The notes beneath the pieces were generated by a model, which was not told where the DNA came from, searched no databases, and saw only the letters and a program-made list of their open reading frames with translations. Of a stretch of DNA of 16,728 nt, positions 6,612-14,781 are shown in pieces. Origin of the DNA: Stramenopiles sp. TOSAG23-2 (taxonomy: Eukaryota > Sar). Position numbers and translations under genes: made by a program. Each line of letters opens with the position of its first letter. Position 1 is the first letter of the stretch. The stretch covers positions 1 to 16,728 of the forward strand of contig LT649668.1 of assembly GCA_900128395.1 (NCBI GenBank). The letters are read 5' to 3'.

Positions 6612-9311
6612 ATGGATGCAAATATTAATTATTATTATTTTGCATTTACAAGTGTATCTATATTTACATTCGTTTGTTTTGGAAGTTTTCGTTTAAAACA
6701 AGTATTCAATCAAATTAAGAAGTTAAAAAAAAGTTATGGGAAGGACAAGGATAATATTAATAATAAAGAAAATAATACTAGTAATAGTTATCTTAAGTTT
6801 CCATCAAAAAAAAATAATAGTAATAAATATGAACCATTAATTTCCAATAATGACGAACAAGATAACGAAATGGACTTGCGTTTAAATAACTACAACACTA
6901 ACTTAATTGTAGAAATTGGCATGGACAGTAACATTGTCACAAAAGAAGGTGCAATGGGCGCCGTGCCAGGATTCAACATTTATTACTTAATCTTTTGCAC
7001 AACATTATGCCTCTTGCAAATTATAGGCTGGATATTCGAATGTTACAGACCAATTCTTGCTTCAAACGACATATTTTCTATGAATCACCAAATCTTATGT
7101 ATATGCAATAGTACACTTTGGTTTGGATGCATAATTTGGAGTTTTTTTGCATTTTACTATCGAAAAGATGGTGTAAGCCCGACATTTGGATTCCTCGGGG
7201 CCTGGTGGGCTGTACAAAGTATATCTACCCCATTGCTACTGTTATCACAAGATATTAAAGTTTGGGATGAAGATTTGAAGTTATCATATTTAAGCAAAAT
7301 AATGAATGTAATTCGACTTTTTTCACCTACATGTCTGTTTTTCTTAACGGTTCCTATATTTGTTGAAGCATTATTTGTATATAAAAATCCAAAAGATAGA
7401 TTGAATGAATCCGCGTTAAGTACCAATGGTCATAATAGGAAAACATCCGCAAGTAGATTATGGAATTTGACACGAAAACACCGTCAATGGTTAATAAGTG
7501 GATGTATTGTCTTATTAGTTAGATTACCATTTTCTTTGTCCATTCCTCATTTTATCAGCCAAGTTATTGGTGGGCTAGTATCGGAACCAAAAAATTTGAG
7601 TTTGGTAAAGGAATCCATTATTTCCATTTTTATAGCTGGGACTATTGATTCCTTTTTAGATTTTTGGTGTGTATATTTATTTGGTGTTGCTCAACAAAAA
7701 ATTATTTTGGATCTACGTCGTAATGTGTTTAAAGCATTACTGAGTCAAGACATGGAATTTCACGATGTGACATCATCTGGTGAAATGACAAGTAGACTAA
7801 CAGCTGATTGTGCAGAGATGGCAAATGATTTGACATGGGTTTTTCGATTTTTCATTGAAGCACTAGTGCGCATAGGGGGAATCATGGGATACATGCTTGT
7901 GCGTAGTTGGAGACTTTCGTTGTTAGCATTAAGTATAATCCCAATAACAAGTCTAATCAACGTTTTTTATGGCAAATGGATGTGGAAAAACCAAGCGCGG
8001 GTTCAAACAGCCATTGCGGAAGCTAATAGCGTGGCACAAGAAGTCCTTGGTGCAATACGCACGGTATTTTCATTTGCAAGGGAAGACGAGGAGCATGGGC
8101 GATATTCCTCGCGGTTGGTAAAATGGTATGATTTGATGGTTTTGCAATTGTTTATTCAAGGAGTATATTATGGAATGTGCAATACGTTTCTTATAAATAC
8201 ATGTGTCCAAGGAAGCCTTTTGATTTACGGGAGTTGGCTGGTACAACAAGGTGCTTTAAAAGCAGAAATATTGTTAGCATTTATGCTTTACCAAGGTCAA
8301 CTGCAAGAATATTTTCAAAATTTATTCAATTCATATACGAGTTTGATTAAAAGTTTTGGTGCCGGAAAGAAAGTGTTTGAATATCTTGATAGAACGCCAC
8401 GTTGCAAGAGACCTGGCAAAAACAATGATATAAATAGCGACATATTGCATACTCCAATTGGGAATAACAACAACAACAAAAACAATATGGGAGATATCCA
8501 TTTTCATAATGTTTCATTTGCATACCCATCACGCCCAGAAGCAATAGTTTTAAGGAATTTTAAAATGACAGTCAAGGAAGGAGAAATGGTTGCACTAGTT
8601 GGTCCATCTGGTGCTGGAAAATCTACTGTTTTCCATTTACTGCAGCATTTTTATGATCCTGACGAGGGAGCTATTTTTGTTGGAAATAAAAACTTAAAAA
8701 ACTACAATCATAATGCTTTACATAACGATTTTGCGATTGTTGGACAAGAGCCAACTTTGATGTCTGGTAATATTGAAGATAATATTTTATATGGTTTAGG
8801 TGGGATGGATACCTTTTCAATAGACGAGAAAAAAAAACTACGCAAAAATGTAGTAGCTTGTGCAAAGCTGGCAAATGCGCATAATTTTATTGTATCATTG
8901 CCAAATAGGTACGAAACAGATGTTGGCGAGAAAGGCGTACAGCTTTCAGGAGGCCAAAAACAACGGATTGCAATTGCAAGATGTCTTATCCAAGACCCGA
9001 AAGTGCTTTTGTTGGACGAAGCAACTTCTGCACTAGATTCTGAAAGCGAAGCATTAGTACAAGAGGCACTTGAGAAAGCTATGCATGGTCGTACCACCAT
9101 TGTTATTGCACATAGATTATCAACTGTATCAAAAGCTGATAGGATCTATGTGCTTGCATCAGGTAGCATTGTCGAAGAAGGTACACATAAAAAACTCATG
9201 CAAAAACCAACGCCGATTGCTAATAACAGAAAAATAGGAATCGTGGAAGATGAGGTAGTTCAGCAACACTTGACATATCGTCAATTAGTCGAGCGTCAAT
9301 CTGGATTCTAA
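6612..9311 (+). CDS. ABCB/TAP-like half ABC transporter with extra N-terminal membrane domain
   Basis: An 899-residue half transporter of the type I exporter fold, expected to dimerise and move a peptide, lipid or conjugate across an internal membrane using ATP. The N-terminal part has one membrane segment (7-26), an Asn/Lys-rich linker, and four more (about 119-145, 160-183, 191-212, 233-256), forming a TMD0-like domain as in TAPL/ABCB9 or ABCB6/HMT1. The core six-helix domain is about 285-590 and carries FHDVTSSGEMTSRLTADC, a hallmark of the ABCB cytoplasmic loop. The nucleotide-binding domain (about 625-890) has Walker A GPSGAGKS (~663), Q-loop VGQEPTLMSGNIEDNILYGL, signature LSGGQKQR (~778), Walker B VLLLDEATSALD (~797) and H-loop AHRLST (~832), all intact, including the catalytic glutamate. 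The VGQEP form is typical of TAP/TAPL. The substrate cannot be told from sequence. Confidence 0.95.
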   Translation: MDANINYYYFAFTSVSIFTFVCFGSFRLKQVFNQIKKLKKSYGKDKDNINNKENNTSNSYLKFPSKKNNSNKYEPLISNNDEQDNEMDLRLNNYNTNLIVEIGMDSNIVTKEGAMGAVPGFNIYYLIFCTTLCLLQIIGWIFECYRPILASNDIFSMNHQILCICNSTLWFGCIIWSFFAFYYRKDGVSPTFGFLGAWWAVQSISTPLLLLSQDIKVWDEDLKLSYLSKIMNVIRLFSPTCLFFLTVPIFVEALFVYKNPKDRLNESALSTNGHNRKTSASRLWNLTRKHRQWLISGCIVLLVRLPFSLSIPHFISQVIGGLVSEPKNLSLVKESIISIFIAGTIDSFLDFWCVYLFGVAQQKIILDLRRNVFKALLSQDMEFHDVTSSGEMTSRLTADCAEMANDLTWVFRFFIEALVRIGGIMGYMLVRSWRLSLLALSIIPITSLINVFYGKWMWKNQARVQTAIAEANSVAQEVLGAIRTVFSFAREDEEHGRYSSRLVKWYDLMVLQLFIQGVYYGMCNTFLINTCVQGSLLIYGSWLVQQGALKAEILLAFMLYQGQLQEYFQNLFNSYTSLIKSFGAGKKVFEYLDRTPRCKRPGKNNDINSDILHTPIGNNNNNKNNMGDIHFHNVSFAYPSRPEAIVLRNFKMTVKEGEMVALVGPSGAGKSTVFHLLQHFYDPDEGAIFVGNKNLKNYNHNALHNDFAIVGQEPTLMSGNIEDNILYGLGGMDTFSIDEKKKLRKNVVACAKLANAHNFIVSLPNRYETDVGEKGVQLSGGQKQRIAIARCLIQDPKVLLLDEATSALDSESEALVQEALEKAMHGRTTIVIAHRLSTVSKADRIYVLASGSIVEEGTHKKLMQKPTPIANNRKIGIVEDEVVQQHLTYRQLVERQSGF

Positions 9312-9372
9312 AAACACGCACATCATATTTTTACACAAAGCAGGGAGTATGAAAAGAATGTGGGGGTGTACA

Positions 9373-9453
9373 TATATGTGTTTTTCTCTTACTCATATGT
9401 TATATAAAATTCTTTTACTCCCGTGTATATGTGTTTTTCTCTTACTCATATGT
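9373..9453. repeat. Two 28-nt direct repeats (TTTTTCTCTTACTCATATG core), third copy inverted at 2902
   Basis: Identical 28-nt copies at 9373-9400 and 9426-9453, 53 nt apart, begin 62 nt after the ABC stop codon. The reverse complement of 2902-2921 matches the core at 19 of 20 positions and lies about 170 nt downstream of the acyl-CoA synthetase stop on its own strand. The motif is therefore 3' of a gene, in sense orientation, each time. It could be a 3'-UTR element or part of a dispersed repeat. Confidence 0.7.
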
Positions 9454-9597
9454 ATATATATATCATAAATTACGTATATGTGTACCGAACGCATTTAAAT
9501 TGTATTGAGTTAATTCTATACGCGACCCAGTAATATTTAATTTTTTGTGGCAGATTTTATAAAAATATTCGTATGTTTTTTGACTTAATGATATCTT

Positions 9598-9669
9598 ATT
9601 CCTACTCTTCAAAAGAATACAATAAAACTGAGACAATAAATATCCATCTCACACTAGGGTGTTGATATT
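9598..9669 (+). other. 22-nt motif plus downstream hairpin, 3' of the ABC gene
   Basis: A 22-nt sequence (core CCTACTCTTCAAAAGAAT, 9598-9619) is followed after 19 nt by a stem AATATC/GATATT (9639-9644 and 9664-9669) with an inner ACAC/GTGT stem. The same 22 nt recurs perfectly at 15997-16018 after NF-YC, again 19 nt before a hairpin of different sequence. An AATAAA hexamer lies between motif and hairpin here. A 3'-end processing or RNA-stability role is possible but unproven. Confidence 0.6.
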
Positions 9670-9714
9670 CTAAATATATATATAAAAGAGAATACCAAAT
9701 GAAGGCAAATATAC

Positions 9715-9753
9715 GTCTCGTATCATATTTATATATATAATATCATACGAGAC
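9715..9753. repeat. Hairpin between convergent genes
   Basis: Arms 9715-9727 (GTCTCGTATCATA) and 9741-9753 pair at 12 of 13 positions around an AT-rich loop. ATA/TAT just outside may extend the stem. Its place midway between convergent genes would suit an RNA-end or transcription-stop structure for either strand. Confidence 0.65.
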
Positions 9754-9799
9754 ATATCATATTATATAATATATTAAAAATAGAGTACGTATCATTCGT

Positions 9800-9874
9800 T
9801 CTCTCTCTCTCCCTCCCTCTCTCTATCGAATATACTGGAAGTATATACAAATATATGTGTGTGTGTGTGTGTGT
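9800..9874. repeat. CT-rich tract and TG dinucleotide microsatellite
   Basis: A pyrimidine CT tract at 9800-9824 and about nine TG units at 9856-9874, just downstream of the minus-strand glycosyltransferase stop. These are simple repeats with no other signal. Confidence 0.85.
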
Positions 9875-9929
9875 CTGTATGTGTGGGAAATACACGGCTT
9901 CATTTTCAATATGGTTCGTATCAATTGTC

Positions 9930-12614
9930 TCACATGTTCATAATAGCCGATGCAAGTTTATCACGGGCTTTGATCGACTTATGATCTCGTAAGTTATGTG
10001 GAGAATATACATCCAGGGGCTCTTTGTATTCCAGCGGAACCATTTTCTCTTTAAGCTGCTCATACTCCTTATGGTTCATGTCTAATACATATTGCATATG
10101 TTCAACTAAACCATTAGATGAACCAGAACGAAAGACAAGTGCATTTTCATTATTGAAGAAATCACGAAATGCTGGTATATCTGATACTATCATAGGAATT
10201 TTTAAAGAATAAATTTCATGTGCCGATATACAAAAAGTTTCAAACATTGAAGGTAAAATGGCTGCTCGCACGAGATTTTGAAATTTGCCCAAACTTTTTC
10301 TTTCTACTCTTTTTGTATAGAAACGGAAGTTAGATCTAAATTTTTCTTCTACATCCTTCAATAAACATGCACCATCCTTTGACGGGCAAATTCTATCAAT
10401 TCCTATAAAAATCATTTGCGCATGTCTATATTTTTTCATTTTTATTATTGACAAAAATGCATCAACAATCAACGAGACCCCTTTCACCATTTGAAGGCTA
10501 CCATAAAATAGTAGATTCGGAGGAGGCAGCGCCGCCACATCATTCTCCATTAGCGCGCCATTTTTTAATTGCAACAACATTTCTTGCATACAAGGCGGCC
10601 CAATGACAAGATTGTCTCTTCTCATTTGATATGAACTTTGATACAGTTTCCCCATAGATTGTGAAGGAGCGATAATTAAATCCGCATTTTGAAGACTAAA
10701 TTTTTCCATAAAATACATTCGCTGTCTTAACGGCTGGAAGGAGTTTGATAAAGACGACAGCTTCTGTTTATGTAATAACATATCGGAAGCTAGGTCGATT
10801 AACATCAGTGATCCATGAATGCGAACAACAATTTTTACTTCCTGGGGGAGATATTCACTGCGACAATTTATAACTTCAAACGCAGCCCCAGCATATTCAA
10901 AAAATTCGACCATATCGAATGGAGCGATGTTATATACTGCTTTTACTCCGTGTGCCCATTGTGTAGATTTCCTCATAAACTCGTCCTCCTCCTTTCCCTG
11001 GTTTGCAATATTCTCTAATGCATATAGGGATAAATGCCCTCCCAACGACGGGTGATTTTTTGAAAATCGCTGCTTCCATGCAACAAGCAAATTGTGAGGC
11101 AAATCTATGAGAAGAATAACGTTGTTCCCAGCTTTTAAATGTGCAAATGCAAGTGCAGTTATGAGTACCCCCGCACCACCACTCACAACCCCTTCTAGTT
11201 CGTACGAACAATAGCAATACACCAACTTTTTATGTTGAGCATTATTCTGATGTTGCCGAATCACTATGTTTATATTTCTTGGTGTGACAGATTTTTTGAA
11301 CTCGAATGAAATATGTTTCTTAGGTAATTGTAGATGACGAATGTTAATATCGTATAACGTAAGAAAATTATCCCAAAGTTTAAAAGCCCGGTTGTACATT
11401 GTTTTCATTATTGCTGGTAGCCGAGTTTTTATTTCATCTCTTTCCTTCATTGCTTGCTTTAATTGATTCGCTATTACATCTGGCCTATCTAAATCACTCA
11501 CAACTAATATTTTATGTAAGTATGGGTCTTTGTTGTATAATATTGCAGATGGCCCAACAAGGCAAGGAATACCTGCCGAAACACTTTCAAGAGGAACCAT
11601 CGGCGATGCCTCGCTAATTGTAACGTACATATTTATATCCATGCGACTTAAAATGGTAGAGAAATATTCGTTTTCCATTTGCTCATGTTGTATTATAGAA
11701 GCTTCACAATGCCGAACAAATTCCCAATTAGGTAATTTGGTCGAGGTCTTTAAGACATGTAATACAACGTTATCAGAAAACATACAAGCAACTGCAGGAA
11801 TTTGATTTGCTAAATTTTTAATCCATAAGTCCCATCCAAACACACCAACATGAATTCTACCATCAACATCACTGAACGGCGTAAAAATATCAGCTCTTGA
11901 ATACTTTAAAGAATCAATTTTTGTGTGAAATGGTTCAGGCCAATTTTCCAGTTCAATATATTTCATATCATTATTCTTTGTCTTAAAGACATTTTTTGCC
12001 AAGAGATTTAAACCGGGTTTTACAAATGCAAGATGGGAAATACTCTCTTGTTCAACACCCAGTATCAATTCTTCAAAAAGTGGCGCTTCCCATTTTCGGG
12101 ATGCTTGCCCATGCCAAATAAACACCACTGATATCCCACTTTCCCTAGATTTCAAAAATTTTCCAAAAGACATGGTTCCTGGAGGAACACCATTAATTAT
12201 CAATAATTTAATTCTGTATTCTAATAGAAACGCCAATAATTTTTCTTGTTGTGATTGTGCCTCTATGGTGCTAAATAATAGTACTGGTAATGACATTGAC
12301 TCAGCTTGTGCGTATGTGGCTTGTCGAATCCCATGCCAGTCTGGATGACAGATAAGAAGGATCCTTTTATGGACACGAGGAATAAAATCAGAAATCTTAT
12401 TTGGATACGGATATGCGTTAGGAAATACAATGGATTGCTTTGCTACATTCATGTGTCGTAATTTTTGTGAAAGAAAATTCGAGCCATATGCGAAAATATC
12501 TATTGTTAAAATTAATATACCAAGACAAAACAGAAGCAAAAGTAAAAATGTTACACGACGAACATTTTGTTTTAGAATGTGCCTTTGCTGCTCTCGCTTT
12601 TTGTATCGACACAT
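9930..12614 (-). CDS. Type II membrane protein with two tandem GT-B glycosyltransferase modules
   Basis: An 894-residue protein with a basic cytosolic N-terminus (1-20) and one membrane segment (about 22-42). This is the type II topology of Golgi or ER glycosyltransferases, with the rest lumenal. Module 1 (about 80-430) begins RILLICHPDWHG and has EASPMVPLE near 334, an E-x7-E motif of GT-B retaining enzymes. Module 2 (about 470-880) has a GGAG loop (GVVSGGAGVLITALAFAHL), NADLIIAPSQS, YGSLQMVKG and a second E-x7-E in FETFCISAHE near 796, resembling family GT4. Both modules keep the paired glutamates that contact the nucleotide-sugar donor, so the protein may carry two transferase activities. 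Donor, acceptor and linkage cannot be assigned. The stop is TGA. The gene lies 524 nt downstream of a same-strand membrane-protein gene, far enough for separate transcription. Confidence 0.85.
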   Translation of the reverse strand: MCRYKKREQQRHILKQNVRRVTFLLLLLFCLGILILTIDIFAYGSNFLSQKLRHMNVAKQSIVFPNAYPYPNKISDFIPRVHKRILLICHPDWHGIRQATYAQAESMSLPVLLFSTIEAQSQQEKLLAFLLEYRIKLLIINGVPPGTMSFGKFLKSRESGISVVFIWHGQASRKWEAPLFEELILGVEQESISHLAFVKPGLNLLAKNVFKTKNNDMKYIELENWPEPFHTKIDSLKYSRADIFTPFSDVDGRIHVGVFGWDLWIKNLANQIPAVACMFSDNVVLHVLKTSTKLPNWEFVRHCEASIIQHEQMENEYFSTILSRMDINMYVTISEASPMVPLESVSAGIPCLVGPSAILYNKDPYLHKILVVSDLDRPDVIANQLKQAMKERDEIKTRLPAIMKTMYNRAFKLWDNFLTLYDINIRHLQLPKKHISFEFKKSVTPRNINIVIRQHQNNAQHKKLVYCYCSYELEGVVSGGAGVLITALAFAHLKAGNNVILLIDLPHNLLVAWKQRFSKNHPSLGGHLSLYALENIANQGKEEDEFMRKSTQWAHGVKAVYNIAPFDMVEFFEYAGAAFEVINCRSEYLPQEVKIVVRIHGSLMLIDLASDMLLHKQKLSSLSNSFQPLRQRMYFMEKFSLQNADLIIAPSQSMGKLYQSSYQMRRDNLVIGPPCMQEMLLQLKNGALMENDVAALPPPNLLFYGSLQMVKGVSLIVDAFLSIIKMKKYRHAQMIFIGIDRICPSKDGACLLKDVEEKFRSNFRFYTKRVERKSLGKFQNLVRAAILPSMFETFCISAHEIYSLKIPMIVSDIPAFRDFFNNENALVFRSGSSNGLVEHMQYVLDMNHKEYEQLKEKMVPLEYKEPLDVYSPHNLRDHKSIKARDKLASAIMNM

Positions 12615-13138
12615 CTGTATATCTTATTGTGTATAAAAACTATATCTATTTATAAAACTTATCGTGGTTCTCTAAATCTATACAGCATTATACTGTAAAA
12701 TATGTATAATATATATGCACCTGTATTAATATATATTTATGACACTGTATATATATATATACATGTATACATATATGATATTTATAAATAAACATATTGA
12801 TTCGTGCATTCACACATGTGAATTTTGAATTTTATCTTGTTATAATATTTTATTAATTTTATTTTACCGACACGACGAGACGAATATACGAAGGCGAATT
12901 TAATCATAAATCATACCAGCATCTTCACTATTACAGTATACTGCCACGTATACTTTTGGACCAACCCTGTTTTCAAAAATTTTCCTTAAAAATATGTATA
13001 ATTCTACTATATATACTAAGTATACAGTACAGTACTCATATCACATACTGGAATATTACATTATTAATACACACACACACACACATAGATAAAAAGAACC
13101 TCCTCGGTTTATTATTGTACATTAAAGTAAGATTTCCT
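12615..13138. other. Spacer between two minus-strand genes
   Basis: A 524-nt AT-rich region holding the 5' leader and promoter of the glycosyltransferase gene and the 3' region of the seven-pass membrane protein. It contains TA-rich runs around 12740-12780, the small CAGTACAGTACT repeat near 13025-13036 and an AC microsatellite at 13069-13085. No gene is seen. Confidence 0.55.
13069..13085. repeat. AC dinucleotide microsatellite
   Basis: About eight AC units just downstream of the minus-strand gene that ends at 13139. Confidence 0.85.
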
Positions 13139-14053
13139 TTATACACTTTGGCCATCATCACGTTTCATTTCTCGATTTTTTGTTGGTTTTAATACATCTT
13201 TTGGATAATAAGAAACAACTCTACGAAGATTTTTACATGAAATTGTTGCTTTAAAAATATGAAATAAAAATTCAAGCAACAAAAGTTGATACAAATCTAA
13301 CAATACAATACCAGTTAATCGCGATATGTCTCTACTATATACTCTATCTACTAGATTTCTTACTGTACCTATGCAACAACAAATCCACATAACTGAAACC
13401 ACCCATGCCGTAGTAAATGCCCCTTTTCTGCTTAAAGAATCCCTGCAGATTAAACATGAGACTCCACAAAAAAAAATGCTTCCAACGTATGTCAAGAAAC
13501 AAAATCGCCAACTTTTCAGAACTGCCACTACTTGTTTTGTTGGAAAATTTGCAACGATACCTGCGACTATTGCACTTCCAAGTGCAGTAATTGCAGCGAT
13601 AACCATTGTCCTACCATATCCTATTATCTGCCCAATCCCAACCCATGCAAATGCTTGCACGAAAATTAAAATATGTAGCAACCAAAATAATATTCTAGTT
13701 TCCGATAAAAGAAAACGACATGCAAGAAGTATAATTGGGAAAAAAATCAAGCACATACCATCTAAACTATCTTCAAACATGGCGGGAGCAAACATTGCCA
13801 TCGGCTCTCCGTAGAACCCGACATCCCATGCCTTCGCTACAAACAATAAAGCAACAAATTGCTGCCATGCAAGATGCGAAAATACCAATCGCACCAAGCG
13901 AGTTTTGGATCGATTTTCATCAGCTAGCTGTGGCATATTTCTATTATTACCATTGCTACAACAACAACAAAATTGGCTATTTCTTGATGGACTTCTTAAG
14001 TCAGTACTTGAAGCAGATGGCATTGGTGTAAACGATCCATCATTTAGACTCAT
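13139..14053 (-). CDS. Seven-pass membrane protein, possibly a distant TMBIM/BI-1 relative
   Basis: A 304-residue protein. A Ser-rich N-terminal tail carries CCCC at 29-32, a candidate palmitoylation cluster. Seven hydrophobic segments follow at about 53-76, 97-115, 120-145, 148-169, 185-205, 216-235 and 248-270, then a basic tail. The layout and a few positions resemble the TMBIM/Bax-inhibitor-1 family: NFPTK after segment 4 recalls the T(K/Q)xDF region, and VLLDLYQLLLLEF in segment 7 recalls LYLDIINLFL. The first conserved aspartate of that family (YDT) would be IGT here, so the calcium-leak and pH-sensing pair would be incomplete. Overall similarity is weak and judged by eye, and an unrelated seven-pass family is equally possible. 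The gene is divergent from NF-YC across 728 nt. Confidence 0.75.
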   Translation of the reverse strand: MSLNDGSFTPMPSASSTDLRSPSRNSQFCCCCSNGNNRNMPQLADENRSKTRLVRLVFSHLAWQQFVALLFVAKAWDVGFYGEPMAMFAPAMFEDSLDGMCLIFFPIILLACRFLLSETRILFWLLHILIFVQAFAWVGIGQIIGYGRTMVIAAITALGSAIVAGIVANFPTKQVVAVLKSWRFCFLTYVGSIFFCGVSCLICRDSLSRKGAFTTAWVVSVMWICCCIGTVRNLVDRVYSRDISRLTGIVLLDLYQLLLLEFLFHIFKATISCKNLRRVVSYYPKDVLKPTKNREMKRDDGQSV

Positions 14054-14781
14054 ATTAGCTTTTAATCTACAATAATTAAAAGAAATTTTTGCTTTTCTCT
14101 TCCTCTTCTTTTTTTGGGTAGCTGTTTGCTTATTTTCATCGTTTTGTTAATAAATATATTTGGGATAATACATCTTAAAATATTTAATATTATTAAAACT
14201 AACTAACTACAGGAGTATTAATGATAAATAAAAAATATACTGTGGTGTGCACGTGTACTTATGCTGGTATTATATGATAAATTAAGTGTACAACAAAAAA
14301 AAAATGTATGAGTTGATAATTCTAAATAATGGGTTGATATAAATGTCATACGAAGCTATTATTATCTACATATACTTAGTAGTATATACAGATTAATAGC
14401 GGCCTATTGGTGAATTGATGGAAAAAAATATATAAAAAAATAAATGAAATGTGCAAATAAAGGTATTAATAGACTAGTTGCTGGATTGCCGAGATTATTG
14501 CCTGCCTGCCCAGCCCGGCCTGGCCCTGGGCTGGCCTGCTGGCCTGATGGATTTATTGCCAGATTATTATATTATTGTGCCCACGATTGTATTAATACTC
14601 AAATTACATTTCTTTCTTTAGCTTCACATGTCAGATATATAAAATTGTTGACAAAATAATACTAGCCATCGGTGAATAGTACGCACGAAGTATACGCATA
14701 TACATACACAGGCACACATATTTATACCATAGTATATATACATAGAGTGACATTATATAATTTTATTATTTTATTTTGAAT
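14054..14781. other. Divergent spacer upstream of NF-YC
   Basis: A 728-nt region holding the promoters of the minus-strand membrane protein and of NF-YC. It is AT-rich except for a GC-rich palindromic island at about 14499-14550 flanked by direct repeats. One CCAAT box on the minus strand (ATTGG at about 14405) could let NF-Y regulate either gene, though a single pentamer is weak evidence. The last bases before 14782 are T/A-rich. No gene is seen; the 71-residue frame across the island is judged non-coding. Confidence 0.55.
14485..14569. repeat. GC-rich palindromic island between imperfect direct repeats
   Basis: ATTGCCGAGATTATT (14485-14499) and ATTGCCAGATTATT (14555-14568) flank a block of about 50 nt that is almost wholly G and C and contains the stem CCAGCCC/GGGCTGG (14510-14516 and 14528-14534) with GGCC repeats in the loop. 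The contrast with the AT-rich surroundings and the flanking repeats suggest an inserted or locally amplified segment. Confidence 0.65.

Larger units (their letters stand above)
9312..9929. other. Convergent spacer between ABC transporter and glycosyltransferase
   Basis: A 618-nt AT-rich 3' region. In order it holds two 28-nt direct repeats (9373, 9426), a 22-nt motif followed by a hairpin (9598-9669) with an AATAAA at 9621 that could be the ABC gene's polyadenylation signal, a longer hairpin (9715-9753), a CT tract and a TG tract. No coding frame is seen. Confidence 0.6.

Noticed and set aside
14444-14659. 71-codon frame across the GC-rich island
   Set aside because: Its Pro/Ala/Gly stretch is produced by the palindromic GC block; no supporting features.
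14776-14781. Start of NF-YC at TTG 14776
   Set aside because: An ATG lies two codons later in frame and gives the complete NF-YC core; the TTG has no support.
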